Positions 44,991 to 53,900 of a stretch of 64,000 nt of DNA are shown one piece after another. This DNA comes from Rhodothermia bacterium (lineage in GTDB: Bacteria; Bacteroidota; Rhodothermia; Rhodothermales; UBA2364), in assembly GCA_017303715.1 (NCBI GenBank), contig JAFLBZ010000010.1:1-64000 (forward strand), written 5' to 3'. Every line of letters starts with the position of its first letter. The first letter of the stretch is position 1. The notes under the pieces are model-generated. The model worked only from the letters and a program-made list of their open reading frames with translations. It searched no databases and was not told where the DNA came from. The translations under genes and the position numbers were made by a program.

Positions 44991-47900
44991 TCAATTACGC
45001 CTACCCAAATATGTTTTAACCTGCCATGTTTTTACAGGTTTATTATTGATTCCAGCGAGAAGCAGCGTACCTTGCTCGGTTTGGATCCAGTTTAGGTCTC
45101 GAATTTCTAAGGGCGTATGGAAGCCACTTTCCACCGAAGTAATAACCCGGAAACGTTCTTTGGCATCTCCCAATAAAATCAGTCCATGTAAGGCATTCTG
45201 GTAACCCGTTTGGGCGCGTTCGTGGTAATTATTCCCGCCCAAAATCAAATCCAGCAAGCCATCTTGGTTTAGGTCTTTAACCAAAATCGTATTGATTGGA
45301 GCAAACTGAGCCTCTTTAGGAAGTGGAATAGCCGAGAAATGGCCTTTTCCGTCATTTTCAAACAGCGTAGAAGAAAACGTATAAACAGCTTTTTTATATG
45401 CTTTTTGGCGTTGATCTACACTCAAGAAATCCTGAATGGTCGCATTCGAGTACGAAGCAAAAGTGGTAAAAAAGCGCCGCAAGGGAGCCAATTGATCTAA
45501 CAACTCATCGCGGGAAGGCATGGGATAACTTTTACCTTGGATGTAATAACTGATGATCGGATCTACGCTCCCATTTTCGTCAAAATCTCCTGCGACCAAC
45601 GTCATTGGCTCGGTGAGTGAGGGCTTCATTTGGTTGTTCAGACCCTGATTTCCAGCAACGAGATCGAGGTCTCCATCGCCGTCCATGTCTGCCGCTATAA
45701 GCGTATTCCACCAACCGTTGGTCATTGCAAAGCCACTTTTCTCGGTGAGTTCCGTCGCCGTCCATCCGGTCTCTATCTTAAAGACACGAATCGGCATCCA
45801 CTCGCCCGCAACCAGCAATTCCGGCGTCTGGTCGTGGTCTATGTCCGCCCAAACCGCCGAAGACGCCATCCCGATGTGTTTTAATTCCTCCGGTGTCACG
45901 TCCACAAAAGCACCGTTCTGGTTTTCGAGCAAAAAGCTACGTGGTTCCAAAGGGTAACGTCCGGAAAAAGAAAGTCCAGTGCGGAAGAGGTCAAGGTCTC
46001 CATCACCATCCACATCTGCCGCAGCCACTTCCCCGCCACAACTTTGGATTTTGGGCAAAGCCGTTTTCGCCAGATTACCACTCCCATCGTTCAGGTAAAG
46101 GCGGTCTTGATATGCAGGCGCAAAGCCACTTTCGTCCGCATCCACATCATTTCCACCAGAGACCACATACAAATCCGCATCGCCATCTTGATCCACATCT
46201 AAAAAGAGGGCGTCCACGTCCTCCAAATCGGCATCAACACCCAGCGCATCTTGTTGTTTTTCTAAAAAAGTACCGTCTGGTTGTTGTACATAAAGCGCAC
46301 TGACTTGACCTTTGGCCCCACCCACAAAAACATCTATGCGCCCGTCTCCGTTGACATCGGCGCTAGCCAATGTGGGGCCGGACTTAGAACGTTTCTTGGG
46401 CAACAAGGCTTCCCGTTTAAAATCGTTAAAATCATCCTCGGCATGGATAAAGTCTATGCCTCGTTCAACCACTGTAAACGAGAAGGAAAGTTCCGGTTTG
46501 GGGGTTTCTGTCGCTAACAAATCTGCATCCGCCTGTTTTAAGACTAAGGTCTGGTTGGTCGGGACATTTGCAATTTTTTGGATTTTCCCATTTGGCCACA
46601 GGACTTCGAGATTCACTTTTTCCAGATTTCCCAGCCCAAAGTACAGACTCGGCTCTACGGAAGATTGATAGCCACGTTCCACATAGTTTTCCTTAACAAA
46701 GAGTTGCTTTTTTTCAATTCCATTCAACGTTACCTTAGCCCCGATACCAAACCGATTCCCTTCAAAACCTTCAAATTTCACTTTTAAATACCGTCCCAAA
46801 CCTTGTTCACTCGCCAAGTTCTGATACACAAAGGCCACCTGATTGATGTTGTTTACCACCAAATCCAGATCGCCGTCATTATCCAAGTCAGCATAGGCCG
46901 CACCGCTGGAAACCGAATTTTGGTTCAACCCCCATACATCCCGCATGTTTTGAAAACGGAGATCTTTTTGATTTTGGAAAAGGTAATTTTTCACATCGGA
47001 AGAAGGGATTTCTTTCACCAATGAAAACAAGTCCACTTCTTGTCCTGCCAGCTGTGCTTTTCGGCGGGCTTCGCCATATTTATACCGTAGAAAGTCGAGG
47101 TCGGTATAATCACGAAGATAGCCATTGGTAATGAATAAATCCTGCCAACCATCGCGATCAAAGTCCGCAAAAAGCGGCGACCACGACCAGTCGGTATTAG
47201 AGACTCCCGCTAATTGCCCGATTTCCTGAAATTCCCCGCGCCCATTGTTCAGTTGCAGCATATTGCGCATGTACTGCGGATGATAACCATGCGAGAGCAG
47301 CATCTGCACAAAGTCGTACATGTCTGGGCCTTTCAGGATTTTTTGCCGCCGATTGTCCTCCGGCAACATGTCCACCGCAAAAAAGTCTGGATAACCATCG
47401 TTATTGATGTCACCAACGTCACTGCCCATCGAATTTTTGGTGGTATGCCCCAATCGGTTTCGGAGTTCTTCTTTAAATGTACCATCTTTTTGGTTGATGT
47501 AGAGATAGTCGTCTTCGTCGTAATCGTTACAGACATATAAATCCGGCCATCCATCCAAGTCGAAGTCCGAAACAGCGGCGCTTAATCCGGCTCCAATCGG
47601 ATTGGCAATGATCCCCGCATAATCACTCACGTCTGTAAACTTCCCATTATCGTTCCGGTACAAGCGGTCTCCGGCCAAGGGGTCTTTGGCGCGTTTCATG
47701 TAGGCCACATCAAAGTATTGGTAGTTTTTCACCATTTGATTGAGCACAAAGACATCTAAATCTCCGTCACGGTCAAAATCAAAAAAATGTGCCTGTGTGC
47801 CATGCCCAAAGTCTGCCAAACCAAATTCTGCGGCTTTTTCCGTAAAGGTCAAGTTCTGCTGGTTGATGTAGAGTTCGTTTCTCCGTAGCGGCTCGTCCAC

Positions 47901-48296
47901 ATCTGCACCATAGCTCACATAAACATCCAACCAGCCGTCATTGTTTACGTCCGCCATTGTTACACCAGCCTTCCAACCCCGCTTACCGGCCACACCTGCT
48001 GTTTTGGTGATGTCCTCAAAAACAAGGTTACCTTTGTTGAGATAGAGTTTATTTTGCCCCATGTTAGACGTAAAAAACACTTCGGGCAAGCCATCATTGT
48101 TCAGATCACCAACGGACACACCTGCGCCATTATAGAAAGTGGCGATTTCCATAATGTTTAAGCCGGGTTTTTCGACAAGGGTGTTTTGAAACGTAATGCC
48201 TGTTTTTTCTGGCGGCAATAACTTAAAGAGTGGTGATTGCGCGGCGACGTTTACGGAAGCCAAACAACTTAGCACGAACAAGGACAAGTATTTCAT
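44991..48296 (-). CDS. Large secreted FG-GAP/VCBS repeat protein with ASPIC/UnbV domain (CRTAC1-like)
   Basis: The start is set at the ATG of MKYLSLFVLSC, which gives a clean signal peptide ending VAA-Q; an ATG three codons earlier is an alternative. The 1101-residue product contains many FG-GAP motifs of the form D-x-D-x-D-G-x-x-D (for example DLNNDGLPE, DFDRDGWQD, DLDNDGDLD, DVDGDGRID), predicting two calcium-binding beta propellers. An ASPIC/UnbV domain lies between them (about 510-610, with GIGAKVTL and VLWPNGK). CRTAC1-like proteins are exported carbohydrate- or protein-binding factors of largely unknown role. No T9SS tail is evident. Confidence 0.92.
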   Translation of the reverse strand: MKYLSLFVLSCLASVNVAAQSPLFKLLPPEKTGITFQNTLVEKPGLNIMEIATFYNGAGVSVGDLNNDGLPEVFFTSNMGQNKLYLNKGNLVFEDITKTAGVAGKRGWKAGVTMADVNNDGWLDVYVSYGADVDEPLRRNELYINQQNLTFTEKAAEFGLADFGHGTQAHFFDFDRDGDLDVFVLNQMVKNYQYFDVAYMKRAKDPLAGDRLYRNDNGKFTDVSDYAGIIANPIGAGLSAAVSDFDLDGWPDLYVCNDYDEDDYLYINQKDGTFKEELRNRLGHTTKNSMGSDVGDINNDGYPDFFAVDMLPEDNRRQKILKGPDMYDFVQMLLSHGYHPQYMRNMLQLNNGRGEFQEIGQLAGVSNTDWSWSPLFADFDRDGWQDLFITNGYLRDYTDLDFLRYKYGEARRKAQLAGQEVDLFSLVKEIPSSDVKNYLFQNQKDLRFQNMRDVWGLNQNSVSSGAAYADLDNDGDLDLVVNNINQVAFVYQNLASEQGLGRYLKVKFEGFEGNRFGIGAKVTLNGIEKKQLFVKENYVERGYQSSVEPSLYFGLGNLEKVNLEVLWPNGKIQKIANVPTNQTLVLKQADADLLATETPKPELSFSFTVVERGIDFIHAEDDFNDFKREALLPKKRSKSGPTLASADVNGDGRIDVFVGGAKGQVSALYVQQPDGTFLEKQQDALGVDADLEDVDALFLDVDQDGDADLYVVSGGNDVDADESGFAPAYQDRLYLNDGSGNLAKTALPKIQSCGGEVAAADVDGDGDLDLFRTGLSFSGRYPLEPRSFLLENQNGAFVDVTPEELKHIGMASSAVWADIDHDQTPELLVAGEWMPIRVFKIETGWTATELTEKSGFAMTNGWWNTLIAADMDGDGDLDLVAGNQGLNNQMKPSLTEPMTLVAGDFDENGSVDPIISYYIQGKSYPMPSRDELLDQLAPLRRFFTTFASYSNATIQDFLSVDQRQKAYKKAVYTFSSTLFENDGKGHFSAIPLPKEAQFAPINTILVKDLNQDGLLDLILGGNNYHERAQTGYQNALHGLILLGDAKERFRVITSVESGFHTPLEIRDLNWIQTEQGTLLLAGINNKPVKTWQVKTYLGRRN

Positions 48297-48341
48297 GAGT
48301 CCCATTTGGTTTTGAGAATGGTGGCAAATTGCCCACCTCAA

Positions 48342-48659
48342 TATACATAACTACTTACAAATTAAACACTTTTATAAATAAACTTAAACAACACCAACGG
48401 AACCATGCCGATCTTCATCCTATTCAATAACCGAATGGTGTCTATTATTAAAAGGCGAAAATGACATATATTGAGGTTTGTTCACTCACGTACTCGAAAA
48501 CATTTATCGCCATTATTCTGGAATAGATAATACAAAAAAAGACCATCTTATTAAACACGATTATACAAAAACAATTTCCAAACGACGAATTCCAAACATC
48601 CAAATAAAGACAAGGCTTTTATTTTCAACGCATCTAAATATTCATGCGCCACCCGCTCG
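48342..48659. other. AT-rich intergenic region upstream of the FG-GAP gene
   Basis: Over 300 AT-rich bases between two minus-strand genes. It must hold the promoter of the FG-GAP gene and the end of the T9SS-cargo transcript. No convincing hairpin terminator or spaced -35/-10 pair was found, and the open frame on the plus strand has no coding character. Confidence 0.4.
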
Positions 48660-49625
48660 TTATTTTTGTTTAATCAGCCTCTTTTGAATGGACTGGCCTT
48701 TACTGTTAATCAGTTTTACGAGATAAAAACCATTTGGAAGATGGCGGACTTCTAACGTGTTTTGTTGCATACCCTTTTCATTCCATCCTAAATCTTGCGC
48801 AACCGCCTCACGCCCCAGCACATCAAAAATGCGCAATTGATAAAAAGAAGGTATGTCCGCCTCCCACAACAGCCCAACCTCATCAACGAAAGGATTTGGA
48901 AACACACTATGGAGAACAAATTTGTGCGAAACAGGTAAGGTTAATTCGTTCCTTACTATTTTCCGCATGCCATATTCTTTTCCATCCACTTTCGCATAAA
49001 CTAGGGAAATCTCACTACACGATCCCTCACATCCGCCCTCTCGGATTAGGCCAAGGTTATGCAACAAATTTGCACCTACACCAAAGACATGAAGCCAGCA
49101 ATTCCTTTTAAGGGCAACGCCCCTAATCACATCTTGACTAACCAATACTTCTTGCCCTACTAAGAAGTAATTTCGAAACCACATACATGATGCAGGAAAG
49201 AAATTGTCAGTGGTATCTTTTTGGTTGATTTCAAAAGGCTCTTCTTCCATCCTATAAGTAAAATAACGCCAGACTTCTTCAGTTATGCTGTCATTTTTTT
49301 GCACCAATGCCACAACACTCCTCGTTGAGTCGTCATATCGAACCCATTGAGAATGGTTAAATTGACCAGCAGAAAAATAATTATGGACATTTCCACTCAA
49401 AGAATGGGCATGTTCGCGCAGTAGGTAGTAATGCTCATTTCCCACAACAGAGTCACGGGGTATGTACCAATCCCAATACCCTCCTAAGAAGTCTTGTTCT
49501 ATTTTATACTGCCAAAAATTCCCAACCTGTAGCGGGAACCACTTCTTCCATTCCAAGGGGGTTTGGGAATAGCCAAAATGTGGAAGCCACAACAAGCTTA
49601 TTAGCGCGAAAAATATTTCTTTCAT
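48660..49625 (-). CDS. Secreted protein with T9SS type A C-terminal sorting domain
   Basis: 321 residues with a signal peptide (hydrophobic 4-18, cleavage after GYS-Q). The central part has no recognised family; it contains several Trp/Tyr-rich segments and cysteines near 148, 176 and 200. The last about 85 residues are a type A sorting domain: VFPNPF, then FDVLGREV-like and LPNGFYLVKL segments, ending in a basic tail (RLIKQK). This domain directs substrates through the type IX secretion system and attaches them to the cell surface. It therefore shows that the organism uses T9SS. Confidence 0.88.
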   Translation of the reverse strand: MKEIFFALISLLWLPHFGYSQTPLEWKKWFPLQVGNFWQYKIEQDFLGGYWDWYIPRDSVVGNEHYYLLREHAHSLSGNVHNYFSAGQFNHSQWVRYDDSTRSVVALVQKNDSITEEVWRYFTYRMEEEPFEINQKDTTDNFFPASCMWFRNYFLVGQEVLVSQDVIRGVALKRNCWLHVFGVGANLLHNLGLIREGGCEGSCSEISLVYAKVDGKEYGMRKIVRNELTLPVSHKFVLHSVFPNPFVDEVGLLWEADIPSFYQLRIFDVLGREAVAQDLGWNEKGMQQNTLEVRHLPNGFYLVKLINSKGQSIQKRLIKQK

Positions 49626-49844
49626 TTTGTTTGAAGCGTATATGGGTGGAATATAAGATGTTTTAGTATGTATTTGTTTCTCCTATACAAATATCACCTT
49701 TAACTTATAGTCTAATGTGTTGTTGAATAAGTAGCCTTCGGAAATCACATACATAAGAGAAAAAAGACTAAATTTTATTTTCAGTTATTTACCGATATTA
49801 TCTAAGGCACGACCCATTCTTGTCTTTAATGTAAAAACACACAA

Positions 49845-49878
49845 TAAAAAAAGCCAAGGACGGAAAATCCTTGACTTT
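49845..49878 (-). terminator. Terminator of the HMG-CoA reductase/acyl-CoA synthetase operon
   Basis: AAAGCCAAGGA (49850-49860) pairs with TCCTTGACTTT (49868-49878), 11 bp with one mismatch and a 7-base loop. On the minus strand a T tract follows. It lies 21 bases after the synthetase stop. Confidence 0.85.
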
Positions 49879-49899
49879 CTTACGGCCATACAAGACACG

Positions 49900-51690
49900 T
49901 TATTCTTGGTACATAGTGGCAATCACCTCCCCATATTTTTCCTGAATCACCCGTCGCTTCATCGAAAGTTTCGGGGTCAATTCGCCGCCTTCAATGCTAA
50001 AAGGCTCCTTCAACAAACGGAAATCTTTTATTTGCTCCCAATGTGGTAACTTATGGTTGCACGATTTAATCACCTTCATCAGGTGGTTATGCGCCTCTGG
50101 ATGATCCCAAACCTGATCTTCGGTAAGTATGTGACCCCTTTCTTTAAGTTCATGGAGCAATGCCGGTACATTCAAGACCAACAAGGCAGAACAGAACTTC
50201 TGGCCATTTCCAATTACAATCGCTTGCTCAATTTCGGGCGTCAGTACCAATTCATTTTCAATCGGTGCTGGTGCAATGTACTTACCAGTGGAGAGTTTAA
50301 GTAGTTCTTTTTTCCGATCTGTGATGAACAAATTACCGCTCTCATCAAATCGCCCAATATCTCCGGTTGCAAACCAGCCATCTTCAGAGAGGACCTCGGC
50401 GGTCTCTGCGGGTTTTTTATAGTAACCCTTCATGATATTGGGGCCTTTCGCCAAGATTTCGCCTTCCCCATCTACCCCACCTTCCACAGGAATGAGTTTA
50501 ATTTCTACGCCTTTAAGCACAACGCCCGCAGATCCGGCCACCAACCGATCTTTGTTGTAGATGGTTAACACAGGGCTGGTTTCTGTAAGTCCATACCCTT
50601 GTGCGGTTGGGATGCCGATACCATTCATAAAACGCATGATCTTGGCAGGCAAGGCTGCGCCACCACTGGTAACACCCACAAGATTCCCCCCGAAGAGTTC
50701 CCGAAACTTGGACAAGACCAATTTATCCGCCAGTTTCCAGCCCAATCCTGTTTTGGGATCCCCAACGTTGTAATTATTGGCTTTTTCAAATGCCCATCTG
50801 GCCAATTTTCCTTTTGCCCCCGGAGTAGCCTCGACCTTTGTTTGAATGCCGGTATAAACCTTTTCCAACAGACGCGGAACCGTAGTAAAGTGTACGGGCT
50901 TCACCTCCTGAATATCTACCGTGAAGGTGTCAATATTGGGAATAAAGTACATTGGGAAGCCACTGCTAATCGCTAAAAAGGTCATACATCGCTCAAAAAT
51001 ATGCGACAACGGCAAATAGGACAACAATTTCCCGCCACCATGCTCCTCGGTATTTACAAAGAAGCCATGCTCTTTGACCGCAATCACGTTCGATACTATG
51101 TTCCAATGGGTGAGCATCACCCCCTTGGGCATTCCGGTGGTTCCAGAGGTATAAATCAACGTGGCCAAATCTTCAGGATGTACCTCCGCCACCATCGCCG
51201 GATAAACGGTATCATCATTGCGCAAGCGTTCTTTACCTCGCTCCTTCAACTCATCGAGCGTCATCATACGAGGATGGAAACGGTCTAAAATGCCCACTAA
51301 TTTTATATCCGGTAACGTATCTACAAAGGGGGCAAAAGCCTTGAATAACTTCTCGGAGGAGGTTATATGGACTTTCGCCTCCGAGTCCTCTAAAATGTAC
51401 TTGATCTGATCGCCCGGCTGGGTGGCATAAATCGGAACCGTAACAGCACCTAAGGAGAGAATGGCTTGGTCGCAGAGAATCCATTCAGTGCTGTTTTCAC
51501 TGTGTAGGCCAACACGATCCCCTTTGCGGATTCCCAGATCATAAAGACCCATAGCAACTCTGGCCACATTTTTGCGGAAATCCTCGATCGAGGTCTCGAC
51601 CCATTTCCCATCACGTTTTACGGCCATACAAACCCCCGATTTATTGAGGGGATAACCTTCTTCGACCAATTGCAGGAGCGTTTTTTGCAT
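49900..51690 (-). CDS. Long-chain acyl-CoA synthetase (AMP-binding)
   Basis: An adenylate-forming enzyme that activates fatty acids to acyl-CoA with ATP. The P-loop-like motif YTSGTTGMPKG lies at 180-190, the GYGLTETSP motif near 364-372 and the ATGDIGR hinge region near 431-437. The 596-residue length and FadD15-like order of motifs fit long-chain enzymes. It is the last gene of a three-gene unit starting with HMG-CoA reductase. Substrate length cannot be deduced with certainty. Confidence 0.93.
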   Translation of the reverse strand: MQKTLLQLVEEGYPLNKSGVCMAVKRDGKWVETSIEDFRKNVARVAMGLYDLGIRKGDRVGLHSENSTEWILCDQAILSLGAVTVPIYATQPGDQIKYILEDSEAKVHITSSEKLFKAFAPFVDTLPDIKLVGILDRFHPRMMTLDELKERGKERLRNDDTVYPAMVAEVHPEDLATLIYTSGTTGMPKGVMLTHWNIVSNVIAVKEHGFFVNTEEHGGGKLLSYLPLSHIFERCMTFLAISSGFPMYFIPNIDTFTVDIQEVKPVHFTTVPRLLEKVYTGIQTKVEATPGAKGKLARWAFEKANNYNVGDPKTGLGWKLADKLVLSKFRELFGGNLVGVTSGGAALPAKIMRFMNGIGIPTAQGYGLTETSPVLTIYNKDRLVAGSAGVVLKGVEIKLIPVEGGVDGEGEILAKGPNIMKGYYKKPAETAEVLSEDGWFATGDIGRFDESGNLFITDRKKELLKLSTGKYIAPAPIENELVLTPEIEQAIVIGNGQKFCSALLVLNVPALLHELKERGHILTEDQVWDHPEAHNHLMKVIKSCNHKLPHWEQIKDFRLLKEPFSIEGGELTPKLSMKRRVIQEKYGEVIATMYQE

Positions 51691-51725
51691 GTGACTAATG
51701 TTTTGGATGTTAGGTTGTTCAGGGT

Positions 51726-52031
51726 TTATGAGGGGGTTTTAAGCGGTTTTGCTACGACAAATCCAGTCATTTTTTTTAGGGTGGCCACACCTTGGGCTTC
51801 CTCATTTTTTTTCATCATCTTAAGGTCATTTTCCATTTGTTGGATCACCTCCGAATATTCAAACGTTCGTCGGTATTGTTCAATAAATTCAAAGTCCTCA
51901 AACGTAACCTTGCCCCCACTTTCGGAAACATGGTAGAAGACCTCAGATTTGATGACCTCCAATTCTTGTTCTAATTGGGCAATCTGGGATTTTAACGCAA
52001 GATAACGCCTGAAAGCTGCTTCGTTTTCCAT
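51726..52031 (-). CDS. Small coiled-coil protein of unknown function
   Basis: 101 residues, rich in Glu, Lys and Gln, with heptad-like coiled-coil segments (about 5-30 and 60-80) around a short central beta-like part (GGKVTFEDFEF, 39-49). No signal peptide or catalytic motif. It lies 36 bases after the HMG-CoA reductase gene and 35 bases before the acyl-CoA synthetase gene on the same strand, so it is likely co-expressed with both. Not recognised. Confidence 0.65.
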   Translation of the reverse strand: MENEAAFRRYLALKSQIAQLEQELEVIKSEVFYHVSESGGKVTFEDFEFIEQYRRTFEYSEVIQQMENDLKMMKKNEEAQGVATLKKMTGFVVAKPLKTPS

Positions 52032-52067
52032 TCTAATGAGATTCTAACGCTATAAAAAACAAGTGGA

Positions 52068-53612
52068 TCATCGGTTTCGACCATATTGCTCATGACTGGA
52101 AACCCAATCCGAGGAAGAAATTGCCGAACCAAGGCTAAGTTCTCCGGCCAAGACCACACCCGCAATAATTTCGGCAAGTTTATAGACCCCATTTCGTCCG
52201 TAACAACCCAATATTTCAAGGCATTCCCGCTGCGTAGCCAACCCCGTTCCGCCGCCAAATGTGGCAATAATTAAGGAGGGAATCGTGATAGAGATGTACA
52301 AATCGCCTTCTTTGGTCACTTCACTAAACAAAATTCCCGCTGAAGACTCCGAAACGTTGGCCACATCTTGTCCGGTGGCAATAAAAATCGCCGTGATGCC
52401 ATTTGCCGAGTGGCAACCGTTGTTGTTTGCGCCAGACAAAATAGAACCAATATTGGCCACTTGGCTATGATAGACCAATTGCTCTGGCTCCACCCGCATG
52501 ATTTGTTGCAAGACACTTCGCTTAACCACACACTCTGCTGTTACCCGCTTGCCGCGCGTCCGCATAATATTGATCTGTGAGGCTTTTTTATCTGTCGCAA
52601 AGTTGGATTCGAGGTAAAAATGAGCGACATGGTGGTCTTTATAGGTATCTAATATCCAACTACAAGCAGCAAAGGTAGCACGTCCAACCATGTTTTGCCC
52701 GGCCGCATCCCCTGTTCGGTAATTAAAGCGCAGATAGGCAAATTTATTAGACAAATAGGCGTCAATTTCTTTTAGTTTAGCGACACTACTTGTTGCCTCG
52801 GCATGTTCTGCAATCTCGGCAAAATGATCTTGCACCCAAGAAACAAAGTGTCTCGCCCCTCTGGCGTCATCAAACACAAAGACGGGGGCGCGTTGCATGG
52901 CATCTTGCATGACGGTACACTTGACCCCGCCAGATAGGTTCATCACCTTAATGCCACGGTTGTAGGATGCCACCAATGTGCCTTCCGTCGTGGCCATCGG
53001 TACCACAAATTCGCCTTGTGCATATTCGCCATTGACCAACATGGGGCCCGCAAGCCCGATTGGTATTTGCGCCACACCCGTAAAATGCTCGATATTACCT
53101 TGCGTGATGTGCGGATCAAAGGAATAATGGTTAATGTGCTGGACTTGATGACCCGTTTGTTCTTTGATAAATTGCTGACGTCCCTTAATGGCGCCCTCAC
53201 TATAGTCATCACGGTCGTCACGTGGGATTTTAACCTCGTGTTTTGTTTCGCTTAACCCATCTTCCACCTTGAGTTTTAGCTTACCAAACGGCTTGGCCTC
53301 AAAAACCACTTCAATTTGGTGTTTTCCCGGAGAAAGTGGTGGAACACCCACAACCACCGATAGGGTTTCCCGAAGAGGCAACAAAATCGGATTTTCTTTA
53401 CTCACATTTGATGGGTGTACTTCCCCACCATCCGACGTAACGAGCGTTACTTTTTCTAAGGTAACTTCTTTGCCTTCAAGAGATACGCTATTAATCTTAA
53501 CGATTTCGGCATCGCTTAGTCGGTTTTTAATTTGGAAGGAAACACCTTCCGGTGCATTCTTAAGACTTCCAAAGGTATAAAGTTGTTTCAAGAGTAGGCT
53601 GGGTACAAACAT
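52068..53612 (-). CDS. Hydroxymethylglutaryl-CoA reductase, class I-like, with extra N-terminal domain
   Basis: Reduces HMG-CoA to mevalonate with NADPH, the committed step of the mevalonate isoprenoid pathway. The catalytic residues correspond to Glu210 (TTEGTL), Lys342 (TDKKAS), Asp416 (GQDVAN) and His507 near the C-terminus. The C-terminal His context and the GDAAGQNMV block favour class I. Residues 1-125 form an extra beta-rich domain, immunoglobulin-like in appearance, that ordinary bacterial enzymes lack. No transmembrane helices are present. It is the first gene of an operon with a coiled-coil protein and an acyl-CoA synthetase. Other mevalonate genes are not in the window. Confidence 0.92.
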   Translation of the reverse strand: MFVPSLLLKQLYTFGSLKNAPEGVSFQIKNRLSDAEIVKINSVSLEGKEVTLEKVTLVTSDGGEVHPSNVSKENPILLPLRETLSVVVGVPPLSPGKHQIEVVFEAKPFGKLKLKVEDGLSETKHEVKIPRDDRDDYSEGAIKGRQQFIKEQTGHQVQHINHYSFDPHITQGNIEHFTGVAQIPIGLAGPMLVNGEYAQGEFVVPMATTEGTLVASYNRGIKVMNLSGGVKCTVMQDAMQRAPVFVFDDARGARHFVSWVQDHFAEIAEHAEATSSVAKLKEIDAYLSNKFAYLRFNYRTGDAAGQNMVGRATFAACSWILDTYKDHHVAHFYLESNFATDKKASQINIMRTRGKRVTAECVVKRSVLQQIMRVEPEQLVYHSQVANIGSILSGANNNGCHSANGITAIFIATGQDVANVSESSAGILFSEVTKEGDLYISITIPSLIIATFGGGTGLATQRECLEILGCYGRNGVYKLAEIIAGVVLAGELSLGSAISSSDWVSSHEQYGRNR

Positions 53613-53807
53613 GTAAACAGGGGCTTGATTTAAAAAGGCTGTTAAATTATATCGGTGAATATAGTGTCAAAAGCGCTTTCAAAAACAGGCCGCACCGAAA
53701 AAAAATAACTTTTGACGCAGTTTGAACTTTAAACAAATGATATACAACCTAATTTAAACATATATTAATAATGTTAACATGTCATTATTACAGTCTCTAA
53801 TTTAAGT

Positions 53808-53837
53808 TTGACGCAATGCAGTATTTTCAGGTATATT
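53808..53837 (+). promoter_or_regulatory. Sigma70-like promoter of the beta-lactamase-like gene
   Basis: TTGACG (53808-53813) and TATATT (53832-53837) are 18 bases apart, the best promoter match in the window. The ATG chosen for the gene follows 63 bases after the -10 element. TTTGACGCA around this -35 also occurs at 53711-53719, so a duplicated binding site or second promoter is possible. Confidence 0.55.
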
Positions 53838-53900
53838 CCTCCCACTACTATTTGCGCAAAATCATTCTCCCTACAAACCTCCATTAACCCGTCACAAAAC

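Noticed and set aside
48478-48687. 69-codon plus-strand frame in the AT-rich gap
   Set aside because: It overlaps the end of the T9SS cargo gene, has no ribosome-binding site and a biased composition expected from AT-rich non-coding DNA.
53808-53900. TTG start adding 31 residues to the beta-lactamase-like protein
   Set aside because: The TTG is the -35 element of a good promoter, so it cannot be in the message made from that promoter.
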